From Candidatus Dormiibacterota bacterium (lineage in GTDB: Bacteria; Chloroflexota; Dormibacteria; CF-121): a stretch of 64,000 bases of DNA. Positions 23,950 to 33,814 of this stretch are shown here, in pieces (the first letter of the stretch is position 1; each line of letters starts with the position of its first letter). Where the stretch lies: positions 62,001-126,000 of the forward strand of contig DASZZN010000045.1 in the NCBI GenBank assembly GCA_035544955.1, in the 5' to 3' direction. The notes under the pieces are model-generated. The model searched no databases. It worked only from the letters and a program-made list of their open reading frames with translations, and was not told where the DNA came from. The translations under genes and the position numbers were made by a program.

Positions 23950-25547
23950 GACTTCGCGTTCGTAGCGGCGTCGCGCTCGGCGAGCACCGCTTCATACTCC
24001 TCCAGGGATTCGAATTCTTCGGCTTCCCGAAGGACGCGCTTCTGGGCGTCTTCCCAGTTGCGCTGGACGTTGCCGAAGGCCGGCAACCCCTGGTGCTTGC
24101 GGTAGGCGAAGTACAGGGATGCGGCGATCAGGACCCAGAGGGGGCCAGCGATGCGGCCCAGCGGGTGGGTCAGGACCACCTCAAAGAGGGTGATGGCCAC
24201 GCCGATCATGCCGAGGACGCCGAGCACCGGGAAGGAGACGACGCGACCTCGAACCTTGATGGGGATGTTGAGCGGCATCCGGTAGGGCCGCGGCGTGTAG
24301 GGATCCTTGAACCGCAGCGTAATCAGGGAAACGAAGACGATCAGGTAGCCAGTGGTCGCCCCAAAGGCGTAGAGGTCGGTGAGCAGCTCGATGGCCGCGT
24401 TATCGGTTGCGCCGGACCCGCCCGGCGTAAAGAACGCGACCAGCGTCTGCACGATCGCGACCCCGCTGAAGACCACGATGGTCCGCGTGGGCGTCGCGAA
24501 GCGCTTGCTGACCTTGTTGAACCAGCGCGGCACCAGCTTGAACAGGCTCATCGAGTAGGTGAGCCGCGAAGCGCTCACCACCCCGGAGTTCGCGGAGATG
24601 AAGACGATGACGCCACCGATCAGCGCCGTCAGCGGGGCGGCGACGATGCCGATCACGGGGATGCGGCCGGCGATCAGCGCCACCGGGTCGCCGCTGTGGC
24701 CGAAGAAGCCGTTGTGCGGCCCGGGTCCGAGCGGCAACATGCCCGCCGCCAGCACCGAGAAGGCGAGCGCGAAGAGGAGGACTGAGAGGATCAGCCCGAT
24801 CGAGGTTCTGGGAATGATGGTCGCCGGCCGCCGGGTCTCCTGGGCCACCTGCGAAATGGACTCGAGCCCGACGAAGGAGATGATGGCGAGCGACGAGCCG
24901 AGGGCGAAATCGCCGAGCGTCGCCGGGTAGTGGGTGAAATTCGCGACCACCAGGTTCGGGTCCCAGACAAGGCTGAATCCGGCGATGACGATGATCGCCT
25001 GGCCAATGATCGCCACGACCCCGAGGAAGTTGTTGAACGTCGAGGAGACCTTGATGCCGCGTACGTTCATCCAGATCAACAGCAGGATGCCGAGCACCGT
25101 TTCCAGGAGCCAGAACCAGTAGACGTGACTCGGGCCGACCTGGATCGCGAGCGTCTTGGCGAAGGGCAGAAAATAGTTGAAGTATCCGAACGAGATAACG
25201 GTGAAGAGGGCGATGTCGATCGTGTAGTCGAGCAGAAGGGCCGACCCCGCCACGAATCCCCAGAGATCGCCGAGTCCGCGCAACGCGAAGTACTGGCCGC
25301 CCCCGGCCACCGGGTAGGCGGAGGCGAGCTCCGCATAACAGAGGCCGACCATCGCATAGACCAGCCCGGCGGCGAGGAACGCAAGCGGCGTGAAGCCGAG
25401 CGCCGCGAGGGCGACGATGCCAAGCGCCACATAGATGTCGGCGCCCACGTCCGCATAGCCCCACATGTAGGAGCCCCAGACGCTGACGTCGCGGCGAAGT
25501 TCACTGCTGCCGATGGCGCCCGCGGGCGTCTGCTCCGGGGCGCTCAC
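23946..25547 (-). CDS. APC-superfamily permease (amino acid or K+ transporter)
   Basis: A 533-aa protein with about 12 membrane helices and a soluble acidic C-terminal tail (about 490-533). The N-terminal helix 1 region GYADVGADIYVALGIVA resembles the unwound substrate-binding helix of APC transporters, and ELASAYPVAGGGQYFALRGLGD is typical of helix 2-3. The family carries amino acids, polyamines or, in the KimA branch, potassium. The flanking TrkA-N and UspA genes, fused or linked to KimA-like carriers elsewhere, make ion transport worth testing. GTG start overlaps the TrkA-N stop (GTGA). Confidence 0.88.
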   Translation of the reverse strand: MSAPEQTPAGAIGSSELRRDVSVWGSYMWGYADVGADIYVALGIVALAALGFTPLAFLAAGLVYAMVGLCYAELASAYPVAGGGQYFALRGLGDLWGFVAGSALLLDYTIDIALFTVISFGYFNYFLPFAKTLAIQVGPSHVYWFWLLETVLGILLLIWMNVRGIKVSSTFNNFLGVVAIIGQAIIVIAGFSLVWDPNLVVANFTHYPATLGDFALGSSLAIISFVGLESISQVAQETRRPATIIPRTSIGLILSVLLFALAFSVLAAGMLPLGPGPHNGFFGHSGDPVALIAGRIPVIGIVAAPLTALIGGVIVFISANSGVVSASRLTYSMSLFKLVPRWFNKVSKRFATPTRTIVVFSGVAIVQTLVAFFTPGGSGATDNAAIELLTDLYAFGATTGYLIVFVSLITLRFKDPYTPRPYRMPLNIPIKVRGRVVSFPVLGVLGMIGVAITLFEVVLTHPLGRIAGPLWVLIAASLYFAYRKHQGLPAFGNVQRNWEDAQKRVLREAEEFESLEEYEAVLAERDAATNAKS

Positions 25548-25945
25548 CCCTTCTCGAAGAAGCGCTTGACCTTTTCCGCGCCAACCGTCGTCGGGCAGAT
25601 GGTCTCGATCCCCAGCTCGGCGTAGAGGTCAGCCCGAGCCGGGTCGTAGATGCGGCAGATCACCTTCTTGACACCGAACTCGTGCTGCGCCAGCTGGGCG
25701 GCCATGATGTTGGTGGTATCGGCGTTGGTAACGGCCACGAACGCTTCGGCCCGGTCGGTCCCGGCGCGCCGGAGGATGTCCTCATCGACCGCCGAGCCAA
25801 AGACCATCTCGCCGGCAAAATCCTCGCCCAGCCGGTTGAAGGCTGCCTCACTGGAGTCCACGACAGTAACGTCGTCACCCTCTTGACTCAGCTGCCGGGC
25901 CAGGCTGGAGCCAACCCGCCCGCAGCCCACGATCACCGTACGCAT
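25544..25945 (-). CDS. Single-domain TrkA-N (RCK_N) protein
   Basis: A 133-aa protein consisting only of the Rossmann RCK_N domain: VIVGCGRVGSSLA, the acidic residue after strand 2 (VTVVDSS), then AFVAVTNADTTNIMAAQLA. The usual TrkA-C ligand-binding domain is missing. RCK proteins bind NAD(H) or ATP/ADP and gate K+ transporters. First gene of the four-gene operon with the APC permease, and divergent from dnaK. Confidence 0.87.
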   Translation of the reverse strand: MRTVIVGCGRVGSSLARQLSQEGDDVTVVDSSEAAFNRLGEDFAGEMVFGSAVDEDILRRAGTDRAEAFVAVTNADTTNIMAAQLAQHEFGVKKVICRIYDPARADLYAELGIETICPTTVGAEKVKRFFEKG

Positions 25946-25998
25946 GTAAGCCTGAAGAATAGTCTAGGGATCGTATCGTTTAGTGCCCAATAGGCGAG

Positions 25999-26008
25999 GG
26001 TATATACC
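25999..26008. promoter_or_regulatory. Palindrome in the trkA-N/dnaK intergenic region
   Basis: A perfect 10-bp palindrome, GGTATATACC, contains a TATATA that could be the dnaK -10 (57 nt of leader to ATG 26065) or an operator. The 119-nt intergenic region also holds the dnaK Shine-Dalgarno AAGGAG at 26052-26057. No complete CIRCE or HAIR element was found. Confidence 0.35.
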
Positions 26009-26064
26009 GCCCAGCTTGCCCCCGCGCGTTGCGCCGGGGCCGCACATACTCAAGGAGTCGAAAG

Positions 26065-27969
26065 ATGGCAAAGACGGTAGGCATCGATCTTGGGACCACG
26101 AACTCGGTAATCGCCGTCATGGAAGCTGGCGAGCCGGTCGTCATTCCGAACGCCGAAGGCGGGCGGACGACGCCGTCGGTCGTCGCCTTCACCAAGTCAG
26201 GGGAGCGTCTCGTGGGACAGCTGGCCCGACGGCAGGCGGCCGTCAATCCGGAGAACACCGTCTACTCGATCAAGCGCTTCATGGGCCGCAAATACGATGA
26301 GGTCGAGACCGAACGCAAGATGGTGCCCTACAAGGTTATCGCCGGGAAGGACGGGCGGGTGGAGGTCGAGATCCAGGGGCAGCGCTACACCCCGGAACAG
26401 ATCTCGGCCATGATCCTGCAGAAACTCAAGACGGACGCGGAAGCCTACCTCGGCGAGAAGGTCACGGACGCGGTCATCACCGTGCCGGCGTACTTCAACG
26501 ACTCGCAGCGGCAGGCCACCAAGAACGCCGGCGAGATCGCCGGCCTCAATGTCGTCCGCATCATCAACGAGCCGACCGCGGCCGCGCTCGCCTACGGCCT
26601 TGACAAGAAGGAAAACGAAAAGATCCTCGTGTTCGACCTCGGTGGCGGCACCTATGACGTGTCCGTCCTGGAGATCGGCGAGGGTGTCTTCGAGGTCAAG
26701 GCGACCAACGGCGATACCCACCTCGGTGGGGACGACTACGACCGCCGGCTCGTGGACTACATCGCCGACGAGTTCAAGAAGCAACAGGGCATCGACCTGC
26801 GCCAGGACCGGCAGGCCCTGCAGCGTCTGACCGAGGCCGCGGAGAAGGCCAAGATCGAGCTCTCCAGCCGGATGGAAACCGAGGTCAACCTGCCGTTCAT
26901 CACCGCCGACCAGAACGGCCCCAAGCACCTCGAGATCAAGATCACCCGCGCGAAATTCGAGCAGCTGACAGCGGACCTCACGGAAAAGACGATCGCGCCG
27001 TTCAACGCGGCGCTCAAGGATGCCGGGCTGACCCCGGCCGATCTGAACGAGGTGATCCTCGTAGGTGGCGCGACCAGGATGCCGGCCATCCAGGAGCTGG
27101 TCAAGAAGCTCACGAACGGCAAGGAGCCACACCGTGGCATCAATCCGGACGAGGTCGTCGCCGTGGGCGCCGCCATCCAGGCGGGCGTGCTCAAGGGCGA
27201 GGTCAAGGATGTGCTCCTGCTCGACGTCACGCCGCTGTCGCTTGGCCTGGAGACCCTCGGTGGCGTCAACACCAAGTTGATCGAGCGCAACACGACGATC
27301 CCGACCTCGAAGAGCCAGGTGTTCTCGACCGCGTCTGATAACCAGCCCTCGGTCGAGATCCACGTCCTGCAAGGCGAGCGCGAGATGGCGTCGGCCAACA
27401 AGACGCTCGGCAAGTTCCACCTCGACGGCATCGCGCCGGCACCTCGAGGGGTCCCGCAGGTGGAGGTGACTTTCGACATCGACGCCAACGGCATCCTCAA
27501 CGTGCGGGCCAAGGACCTTGGGACCGGAAAGGAACAGAAGGTGACGATCACCGCCTCCACAACCCTGAACAAGGATGAGGTCTCGAAGATGGTGCGCGAC
27601 GCCGAGGCGCATGCCGAAGAAGATCGCAAGCATCGTGAGGAAGTCGAGGCTCGCAACCAGGCGGACAGCCTTGTCTACCAGGCCGAGAAACAGCTGCAGG
27701 AGAATGCCGCCAAGATCGACGCGTCGGTCCGCTCCGAGGTCGAAAGCAAGATCGAGCCGGTGAAGCAAGCGATCAAAGACAACGACGTCGAGCGCATGCG
27801 GTCCACCAGCCAGGAGCTGGCGACCGCGATGCAAAAGATCGGCGAAGCCGTCTACCAGCAGGCGCAGGGCGCCGGCACGGGGGCCCAGTCGGCCACCGGC
27901 ACGGACGGCCCCAAGTCGGGCAAGCCGAGCGATGGCGACGTCGTCGACGCCGACTTCAAAGAGGTCTAA
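26065..27969 (+). CDS. dnaK: Chaperone DnaK (Hsp70)
   Basis: A 634-aa Hsp70. The ATPase domain opens with [48 protein letters not shown] and [17 protein letters not shown] follow. The substrate-binding domain begins near [16 protein letters not shown], and a helical lid ends in an acidic tail ([12 protein letters not shown]). ATG 26065 is set by the Shine-Dalgarno AAGGAG 7 nt upstream. clpB follows 16 nt after the stop. The usual grpE and dnaJ are not next to it. Confidence 0.98.
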   Translation: MAKTVGIDLGTTNSVIAVMEAGEPVVIPNAEGGRTTPSVVAFTKSGERLVGQLARRQAAVNPENTVYSIKRFMGRKYDEVETERKMVPYKVIAGKDGRVEVEIQGQRYTPEQISAMILQKLKTDAEAYLGEKVTDAVITVPAYFNDSQRQATKNAGEIAGLNVVRIINEPTAAALAYGLDKKENEKILVFDLGGGTYDVSVLEIGEGVFEVKATNGDTHLGGDDYDRRLVDYIADEFKKQQGIDLRQDRQALQRLTEAAEKAKIELSSRMETEVNLPFITADQNGPKHLEIKITRAKFEQLTADLTEKTIAPFNAALKDAGLTPADLNEVILVGGATRMPAIQELVKKLTNGKEPHRGINPDEVVAVGAAIQAGVLKGEVKDVLLLDVTPLSLGLETLGGVNTKLIERNTTIPTSKSQVFSTASDNQPSVEIHVLQGEREMASANKTLGKFHLDGIAPAPRGVPQVEVTFDIDANGILNVRAKDLGTGKEQKVTITASTTLNKDEVSKMVRDAEAHAEEDRKHREEVEARNQADSLVYQAEKQLQENAAKIDASVRSEVESKIEPVKQAIKDNDVERMRSTSQELATAMQKIGEAVYQQAQGAGTGAQSATGTDGPKSGKPSDGDVVDADFKEV

Positions 27970-27985
27970 ACCAAGCCCAACTACT

Positions 27986-30601
27986 ATGCCGTTTCGTCCT
28001 GACCGCTTAACGGAGAAGACCCAGGAGGCCATCCAGCAAGCGCAGACGCTTGCTCAGGAAGCCCAGCACCAGGAGATCACGCCCGAACACCTGCTTCTCG
28101 CGCTGCTGCAGCAGCAGGACGGCACGGTACCGCCAATCCTGCAGCAGATCGGGGTCGATTCGGCTCGGGTCGCGTCCGACGTCAAGTCGCAGCTCGATCG
28201 CTTGCCCAAGATCTACGGGGCGGAAACCTATCTTGGTTCTCGCCTTCGCCGGCTGCTCGATGCGGCCTCCACGGAAATGGAGCGGCTCAAGGACGAGTAC
28301 CTCTCCACCGAGCACCTGCTGCTCGCCATCGTCGAGGAGTCGAACAGCGAAGGGGCAAAAGTTCTCCAACGGCACGGCGTCACCCGCGAGAAGCTGCTCC
28401 AGGCGCTCACCCAGGTTCGCGGCTCGACCAGGGTGACCGACGTCACGCCGGAGTCCAAGTTCCAGGCGGTGGACAAGTACACGCGGGATCTCACCGCCCT
28501 GGCACGCGAGGGCAGGCTCGACCCGGTCATCGGACGCGAGCAGGAGATTCGCCGCGTCATTCAGGTCCTCTCGCGCCGGACGAAGAACAACCCGGTCTTG
28601 ATCGGCGAGGCGGGCGTAGGCAAGACGGCCATCGCCGAAGGGCTCGCTCAGCGGATCGCGCAGGGTGACGTGCCCGAGTCGCTCAAAGACAAGCGTGTCC
28701 ATTCGCTGGATCTCGGTTCATTGATCGCCGGCACCAAGTACCGCGGCGAGTTCGAGGACCGGCTGAAGGCCCTTCTGAAAGAGATCGAGTCCTCGAACGG
28801 CAAGGTGATCCTTTTCATCGACGAGCTTCACACCCTGGTTGGCGCCGGGGCGGCGGAGGGGGCGATGGACGCCTCCAACCTGCTGAAGCCTGCGCTCGCC
28901 CGCGGCCAGCTCCGTTGCGTCGGCGCGACGACGCTCGACGAGTACCGCAAGCACATCGAGAAGGATGCGGCGCTGGAACGGCGCTTCCAGCCCATCTTCG
29001 TCGCCGAGCCGTCGGTCGAGGACACGATCTCGATCCTGCGCGGCCTGAAGGAAAAGTACGAGGTCCATCATGGCGTGCGGATCACCGACTCCGCCATCGT
29101 GGCGGCCGCGGTACTCTCGCAACGCTATATCACGGACCGATTCCTTCCGGATAAGGCGATCGACCTGATCGATGAAGCCGCCTCCAGCCTGCGCATGGAG
29201 ATCGACAGTCTGCCCCAGGAGCTCGATGAGATCGAGCGCCAGATCCGGCAGCTCGAGATCGAGCGGCAGGCGCTCAAGAAAGAACAGGACCGCGCCTCCA
29301 AGGATCGCCTCAACGCGATCGAGAGGGAGCTGGCCAACCTACAGGAAAAGAGCAAGGTCATGCGGTCGCAGTGGCAGCAAGAGAAGGCGCTGATCCAGCA
29401 GATCCGCGAGCTCAAGGCGCGCCAGGAGCAGCTGCGCCTCGAAGCCGAACGCGCCGAGCGGATGGCGGATTTCGAAGCCGCCGCCCGCCTCAAGTACGGC
29501 GAGATGCCCAAGGCCCAGCAGGAGCTGGAGGCCAGGAATGCTGAGCTGATCGCGCTCCAGAAGGAGCACCGCCTGCTGAAGGAGGAGGTCGATGAGGAGG
29601 ACATCGCCAAGGTCGTGTCCCGCTGGACCGGGATCCCGGTGCAGAAGATGCTCGAGGGCGAGGTTCAGAAGCTGGTCCAGATGGAGGATCGCCTCCACGC
29701 CCGCGTGGTCGGTCAGGATGAGGCCGTCAGGGCGGTCGCCAACGCTGTTCGTCGCGGCCGCGCCGGACTCAGCGATCCCAACCGGCCGATCGGATCGTTC
29801 ATCTTCCTCGGGCCCACCGGCGTAGGGAAGACGGAGCTGGCTCGCGCCCTGGCGGAATTCCTCTTCGACAACGAGCAGGCCATGACCCGCATCGACATGT
29901 CGGAATACATGGAGAAGCACACCGTGGCGCGACTGGTCGGCGCCCCGCCTGGCTACGTCGGTTACGAGGAAGGCGGGCAGCTCACCGAGGCGGTGCGTCG
30001 CCGGCCCTACGCCGTCATCCTCTTCGACGAGATCGAGAAGGCACACCCGGACGTGTTCAACATCCTGCTCCAGCTCCTCGAGGATGGGCGTCTCACCGAC
30101 GGCCAGGGTCGCACGGTCGACTTCCGCAACACCGTGGTCATCATGACGTCCAACCTCGGCAGCCACATCCTGCAGGATCCGAACCTGACCGAGGAGGACA
30201 AGGAGAAGGCGGTCCTCGAGGCGGTGCGGCACAATTTCCGTCCGGAGTTCCTCAACCGCGTGGACGAAATCATCATCTTCAAGCCGCTCTCCCGCGAGCA
30301 GATCAAGCACATCGTCAACATCCAGCTGGAGCGCCTGCGCCAGCGTCTGGCCGAGCGCCGGATCACGCTGCAGCTGACGCCCGCCGCTCTCGACTTGATC
30401 GCAAACGAGGGCTACGATCCGGTCTACGGCGCGCGCCCGCTCAAGCGAGTCATTCAGCGCCGCATCCAGGACCCGCTGGCCATGGCCGTGCTCGACGCCA
30501 AGTTCCGCGAGGGCGACACCGTCCTGGTCGATGCCGAGAAGGGCGAGCTCGTTCTGCGCAAGGCCGGCGCCAAGGAGCACGCGGGCGTCGCCGCCAGCTA
30601 A
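27986..30601 (+). CDS. clpB: ATP-dependent disaggregase ClpB
   Basis: An 871-aa AAA+ protein. It has the N-terminal Clp domain (1-145), AAA1 with Walker [14 protein letters not shown], a coiled-coil middle domain (about 395-525, rich in E/K/R/Q) that binds DnaK, AAA2 with [13 protein letters not shown], and a C-terminal small domain. ClpB and DnaK together dissolve protein aggregates. ATG 27986 gives the standard [15 protein letters not shown] start. Same strand and 16 nt from dnaK, so probably one heat-shock transcript. Confidence 0.98.
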   Translation: MPFRPDRLTEKTQEAIQQAQTLAQEAQHQEITPEHLLLALLQQQDGTVPPILQQIGVDSARVASDVKSQLDRLPKIYGAETYLGSRLRRLLDAASTEMERLKDEYLSTEHLLLAIVEESNSEGAKVLQRHGVTREKLLQALTQVRGSTRVTDVTPESKFQAVDKYTRDLTALAREGRLDPVIGREQEIRRVIQVLSRRTKNNPVLIGEAGVGKTAIAEGLAQRIAQGDVPESLKDKRVHSLDLGSLIAGTKYRGEFEDRLKALLKEIESSNGKVILFIDELHTLVGAGAAEGAMDASNLLKPALARGQLRCVGATTLDEYRKHIEKDAALERRFQPIFVAEPSVEDTISILRGLKEKYEVHHGVRITDSAIVAAAVLSQRYITDRFLPDKAIDLIDEAASSLRMEIDSLPQELDEIERQIRQLEIERQALKKEQDRASKDRLNAIERELANLQEKSKVMRSQWQQEKALIQQIRELKARQEQLRLEAERAERMADFEAAARLKYGEMPKAQQELEARNAELIALQKEHRLLKEEVDEEDIAKVVSRWTGIPVQKMLEGEVQKLVQMEDRLHARVVGQDEAVRAVANAVRRGRAGLSDPNRPIGSFIFLGPTGVGKTELARALAEFLFDNEQAMTRIDMSEYMEKHTVARLVGAPPGYVGYEEGGQLTEAVRRRPYAVILFDEIEKAHPDVFNILLQLLEDGRLTDGQGRTVDFRNTVVIMTSNLGSHILQDPNLTEEDKEKAVLEAVRHNFRPEFLNRVDEIIIFKPLSREQIKHIVNIQLERLRQRLAERRITLQLTPAALDLIANEGYDPVYGARPLKRVIQRRIQDPLAMAVLDAKFREGDTVLVDAEKGELVLRKAGAKEHAGVAAS

Positions 30602-30624
30602 GACCGCTCCCGGCGTTGGAGCCG

Positions 30625-30630
30625 TAGAAT
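30625..30630 (+). promoter_or_regulatory. -10 element for tRNA-Thr
   Basis: TAGAAT lies 16 nt before the tRNA 5' end at 30647, leaving a short leader for RNase P. Confidence 0.5.
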
Positions 30631-30646
30631 AGCGCAGCGTTCGCGA

Positions 30647-30721
30647 GCCGCCTTAGCTCAGCGGTAGAGCAATGGTTTCGTAAACCATCGGTCCGGGGTT
30701 CGAATCCCCGAGGCGGCTCCA
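30647..30721 (+). tRNA. tRNA-Thr (anticodon CGT)
   Basis: Full cloverleaf: acceptor GCCGCCT/AGGCGGC, D-arm GCTC...GAGC, anticodon stem ATGGT/ACCAT with loop TTCGTAA (anticodon CGT, reads ACG), variable loop of 5, T-arm CGGGG-TTCGAAT-CCCCG, discriminator T and an encoded CCA (30719-30721). Stems are perfectly paired. Confidence 0.97.
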
Positions 30722-30743
30722 ACATCTTCACTAGACTTCGCCG

Positions 30744-32006
30744 GTGCGGACCATCTCGGCGGCGACGGCCCGGCGGCTGGCGATCACCCGCCAGCGATTG
30801 GCCGGTAAAAAGAGCAGACCGAACGCTGACGGCATCTTCGCTGTCGTCAAGGATCTCGGGTTCCTTCAACTCGACCCGACCAACGTCGTCGCGTCGAGTC
30901 ACCAGCTGGTGGTCTTCAGCCGCGTTGGACCGTACCAGCCACAGCACCTCGAGAAATTACTCTGGGAAGAACGGCGCCTGTTCGAGTCCTGGGCGCATGC
31001 CGCCTCGATCGTGCTGACCGAGCACTATCCGATCTACCGCTGGATCATGCACCGAGTGGCCACCGGCAAGGGCTTTTGGCACGGGTTCACCGCTTCAGGC
31101 GAGCGCCAGTCGCAGCGCGTCCTCGCATGGATGAAGGCAAATGACTCGCTGCGGCGCAGCATCCTTCGCCAGATTCGTGAACGTGGCCCGCTGCCATCGC
31201 GCGCCTTCGAGGATCAGTCGAGCGGCGCCTGGCGGAGCAGCGGGTGGAACAACGGCCGCAACGTCGGCATGATGCTCTTCTACCTGCAGATGATGGGACA
31301 GCTGATGGTCGCGGGGCGACGCGGTGGTCAAAAACTGTGGGATCTTTCGGACCGGTGTCTGCCCCCGTGGACTCCAAAGACCAGGCTGGGGGAGCCGGCG
31401 ATCGTCCGCTGGGCGGCGGAAATCTCGCTGCGGGCGCTTGGTGTTGCATCGCCCACGGATATCCGCGATCACTTCATCCGGTGGAAGTATGTGAACCTGC
31501 CTGCGGCGCTGGGCTCTTTGGAAAAGCAGGGACGCATTGTGCCCGTCAGCGTCAGAGACGGCGACGCGTCGTGGCCGGGAACCTGGTACGTGCACGCGGA
31601 TGACCTCGCGCTTCTCGACCGGATCGAGGTCGGCACGTGGAGTCCGCGAACCACCCTGCTGTCCCCATTTGACAACCTGATCATCGACCGCAAGCGGACG
31701 CGCCGGATGTTTGGGTTCGACTACACGATGGAGATTTACGTCCCCGCGGCAAAGCGGCGCTACGGGTACTACGCAATGCCCGTCCTCCATGGCGACCGGC
31801 TCGTCGCACGGGTCGACCCCGCCATGAACCGCGAAACGAGACGGCTCTCGATCCGCAGGGTCAGCGTCGAGGCGGGTTGCGGCGATCCGCAGGTGGCCCT
31901 GGCTGCTCGAGAGGCGATAGCGGGGCTCGCGACCTTCCTGGGAGCCGGCGCGATCGATTATGACGGCGACGTACCGTCTCGCTGGCGACGTACCCTCAGC
32001 GCCTGA
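30744..32006 (+). CDS. YcaQ-like winged-helix DNA glycosylase (HTH_42 family)
   Basis: A 420-aa protein of the AlkZ/YcaQ superfamily (PF06224). These glycosylases excise bulky or crosslinking alkyl adducts. The catalytic segment reads LGFLQLDPTNVVASSHQLVVFSRVG; the Q-L-D (codons 30867-30875) corresponds to the QxD type of YcaQ/AlkX and not to the QxQ of AlkZ. SWAHAASIV, IRERGPLPSRAFE and LLSPFDNLIIDRKRTRRMFGFDY are further family stretches. GTG 30744 follows a TAGACT box by 6 nt. Confidence 0.87.
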   Translation: MRTISAATARRLAITRQRLAGKKSRPNADGIFAVVKDLGFLQLDPTNVVASSHQLVVFSRVGPYQPQHLEKLLWEERRLFESWAHAASIVLTEHYPIYRWIMHRVATGKGFWHGFTASGERQSQRVLAWMKANDSLRRSILRQIRERGPLPSRAFEDQSSGAWRSSGWNNGRNVGMMLFYLQMMGQLMVAGRRGGQKLWDLSDRCLPPWTPKTRLGEPAIVRWAAEISLRALGVASPTDIRDHFIRWKYVNLPAALGSLEKQGRIVPVSVRDGDASWPGTWYVHADDLALLDRIEVGTWSPRTTLLSPFDNLIIDRKRTRRMFGFDYTMEIYVPAAKRRYGYYAMPVLHGDRLVARVDPAMNRETRRLSIRRVSVEAGCGDPQVALAAREAIAGLATFLGAGAIDYDGDVPSRWRRTLSA

Positions 32007-32075
32007 CCGGCAGAGCAAGGTGCCTCTGGCCGCAGCCGTTGTAGGGATGTGGAGCGAGGTGGGGAATCCACGCCT

Positions 32076-32342
32076 ATGCGTGTCCAGAAGGGGATGATGT
32101 TCGATCTCATCTGCCGGGGCTGCGGCGCCTGCGCACAGCGCACCTGGGACCCCACCGAGGCGGTCAGCGCCACGATCTGCCCCGACTGCGACGCCTCGAT
32201 GTCGGTGATCGGCATCGACTTCCCGGCCGGGCGCGAGCAAGTCGGTCTGAGCCAGGTACTCGAGGTCATCCAGGGCGCCGGGATCGTGCCGATCGCGGTT
32301 GAGCGACGCGCACGAGGTCATCTGCAAGCCGAAGCGGCCTGA
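32076..32342 (+). CDS. Zinc-ribbon small protein of unknown function
   Basis: An 88-aa protein with paired cysteines (LICRGCGAC and ICPDC), indicating one zinc ribbon, followed by an alpha/beta tail (VGLSQVLEVIQGAGIVPIAVE). The start could be ATG 32076, an upstream ATG at 32049, or one a few codons later. Function unknown. It lies between the YcaQ and NfeD genes on the same strand. Confidence 0.62.
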   Translation: MRVQKGMMFDLICRGCGACAQRTWDPTEAVSATICPDCDASMSVIGIDFPAGREQVGLSQVLEVIQGAGIVPIAVERRARGHLQAEAA

Positions 32343-32370
32343 TCACTCGGCACGCGCGCCCGTTAGGCCT

Positions 32371-32376
32371 TAGAAT
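32371..32376 (+). promoter_or_regulatory. -10 element for the NfeD-SPFH pair (leaderless)
   Basis: TAGAAT with an 8-nt spacer to ATG 32385; no Shine-Dalgarno before that start. Confidence 0.5.
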
Positions 32377-32384
32377 GGCCGCGA

Positions 32385-32843
32385 ATGACGGCGTTCTGGT
32401 TCTGGGTGATCGTCGCCATTGCCTTCGCGGTCGTCGAGGTTATGACGGTCGCGTTCTTCGCCGTTTTCATCACGGTCGGCGCGTTGGGCGCCGCTGTGGC
32501 CGCCCTGCTCCACTTCAACCTTCTCGTTCAGGCCATCGTGCTGGGGGTGATCGGCGTCGCCGGCATCCTGATCGCGCGGCCGTTCCTTGTCGAGCGGCTC
32601 CACATCGGCCGTCCGACCCTTCGCTCGGGGGCCGATAGCATGGTCGGTCAGCAGGCCATCCTGCTGGAGCCCATTCTCGGCGTTGGGCAGCCGGGCCACC
32701 TCAAGATCGCCGGTGAGCTCTGGCCGGCCCTCACCGAGGACGGCAGCCCTGTGCCGGCCAACACCATGGTCGTGGTCACCGCGCTCCGCAGCACTACGCT
32801 GATCGTTCGCCCAGTGTCGTCCCCATCAACCGCGACCGTCTGA
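32385..32843 (+). CDS. NfeD-family membrane protein
   Basis: A 152-aa short NfeD. It has membrane helices at about 3-27, 29-47 and 48-66, then a C-terminal OB-fold domain (about 85-145: MVGQQAILLEPI, GHLKIAGELWPALTEDG, VVTALRSTTLIV). NfeD proteins partner SPFH/stomatin proteins, and the next gene is exactly that. The pair is thought to organise membrane microdomains. Confidence 0.92.
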   Translation: MTAFWFWVIVAIAFAVVEVMTVAFFAVFITVGALGAAVAALLHFNLLVQAIVLGVIGVAGILIARPFLVERLHIGRPTLRSGADSMVGQQAILLEPILGVGQPGHLKIAGELWPALTEDGSPVPANTMVVVTALRSTTLIVRPVSSPSTATV

Positions 32844-32858
32844 GAAGAGGTGGAGTTC

Positions 32859-33782
32859 ATGTCTGCATCCTTGATCGTCGGAGCCATCATCGTGCTCCTC
32901 GCCATCGTCATCATCGCCCGCACCGTCAACATCATCCAGCAGGGATACGTCGGCATCGTCAAGCGCGTCGGCGAGTTTCACTCAATCCGGCAGCCCGGTC
33001 TGACCTTCCTCATCCCGCTGGTCGATTCGATGGTCCTGGTCGACATCCGGGAAACGCCACGGACCGGCGACAAGCAAGACGTCATCACGCGCGACAACGT
33101 CACGGTCAGCGTCAATGCCACCATCTTCAGTCAGGTCGTCGACGCGAAGCTCGCCTTGTTCAGCGTCAGCAATTACTTCATCGCCATCGACCAGCTGTCG
33201 CGCACGACGCTGCGCGCCATCTTCGGCGGCATGAGCCTAGACGACGCCCTGAGCCAGCGGGAACGGATCAACGCCCAGCTGCAAGCCCAGATGGAGTCGG
33301 TGACCGACAAGTGGGGGATCCGGATCAACCGGATCGAGATCGTCGACATCACACCGCCGCAGATGATCCTCAACGCCCTGGCCCTGCAGAAGACGGCCGA
33401 CCAGGAGAAGCGCGCCTTCATCCTCAAATCGGAAGGTCAGCAGCAATCCCAGATCAACATTGCCGACGGCCAGAAGCAGGCGCAGATCAAGACCGCGGAA
33501 GGCGACCAGCAGTCGGCCATCCTGCGGGCGGAGGGCCTCAGGCAGGCGACCATCCTGGAGGCGCAGGGCCGGGCGCAGGCGATCGCGACGGTCTACCAGG
33601 CGATCAAGTCCGCCGCCCCGGATCCCACGTTGGTCTCCATCCTGCAACTCGACACGCTCTCGAAATTCGCCGCGAGCGAGAACACCAAGATCGTCGTGCC
33701 GGTCGAGACCGCCGGCTTGCTTGGCGCAGCCCAGGCCCTGCGCAGCGTGCTCGACGCCGTACCAACGGCCGCAAAGTCATAG
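32859..33782 (+). CDS. SPFH/stomatin-like protein
   Basis: A 307-aa protein with one N-terminal membrane helix (about 4-24). The PHB/SPFH domain follows (QQGYVGIVKRVGEFHSIRQPGLTFLIP through about 190), then an Ala/Gln/Glu-rich coiled coil (KSEGQQQSQINIADGQKQ and so on) for oligomerisation. Close in layout to E. coli QmcA. ATG 32859 is preferred over GTG 32850 because GAGGTGGAG can serve as its ribosome-binding site. Lies 15 nt after nfeD. Confidence 0.92.
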   Translation: MSASLIVGAIIVLLAIVIIARTVNIIQQGYVGIVKRVGEFHSIRQPGLTFLIPLVDSMVLVDIRETPRTGDKQDVITRDNVTVSVNATIFSQVVDAKLALFSVSNYFIAIDQLSRTTLRAIFGGMSLDDALSQRERINAQLQAQMESVTDKWGIRINRIEIVDITPPQMILNALALQKTADQEKRAFILKSEGQQQSQINIADGQKQAQIKTAEGDQQSAILRAEGLRQATILEAQGRAQAIATVYQAIKSAAPDPTLVSILQLDTLSKFAASENTKIVVPVETAGLLGAAQALRSVLDAVPTAAKS

Positions 33783-33814
33783 AGCGACCCAGCGCGACCG
33801 AGATCTCGATCGCG

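Noticed and set aside
25946-26064. Possible c-di-AMP (ydaO-type) riboswitch before the TrkA-N/permease operon
   Set aside because: The intergenic region is only 119 nt and shared with dnaK, and no conserved ydaO core was recognised.
26041-26065. HspR (HAIR) operator or CIRCE element before dnaK
   Set aside because: Only one half-site, ACTCAAG, is visible; the partner CTTGAGT is missing, and nothing matches TTAGCACTC-N9-GAGTGCTAA.
26197-28032. 611-aa open frame on the minus strand across dnaK
   Set aside because: Antisense shadow of dnaK; its sequence is low-complexity Leu/Arg/Asp/Val without domains, as expected opposite a GC-rich gene.
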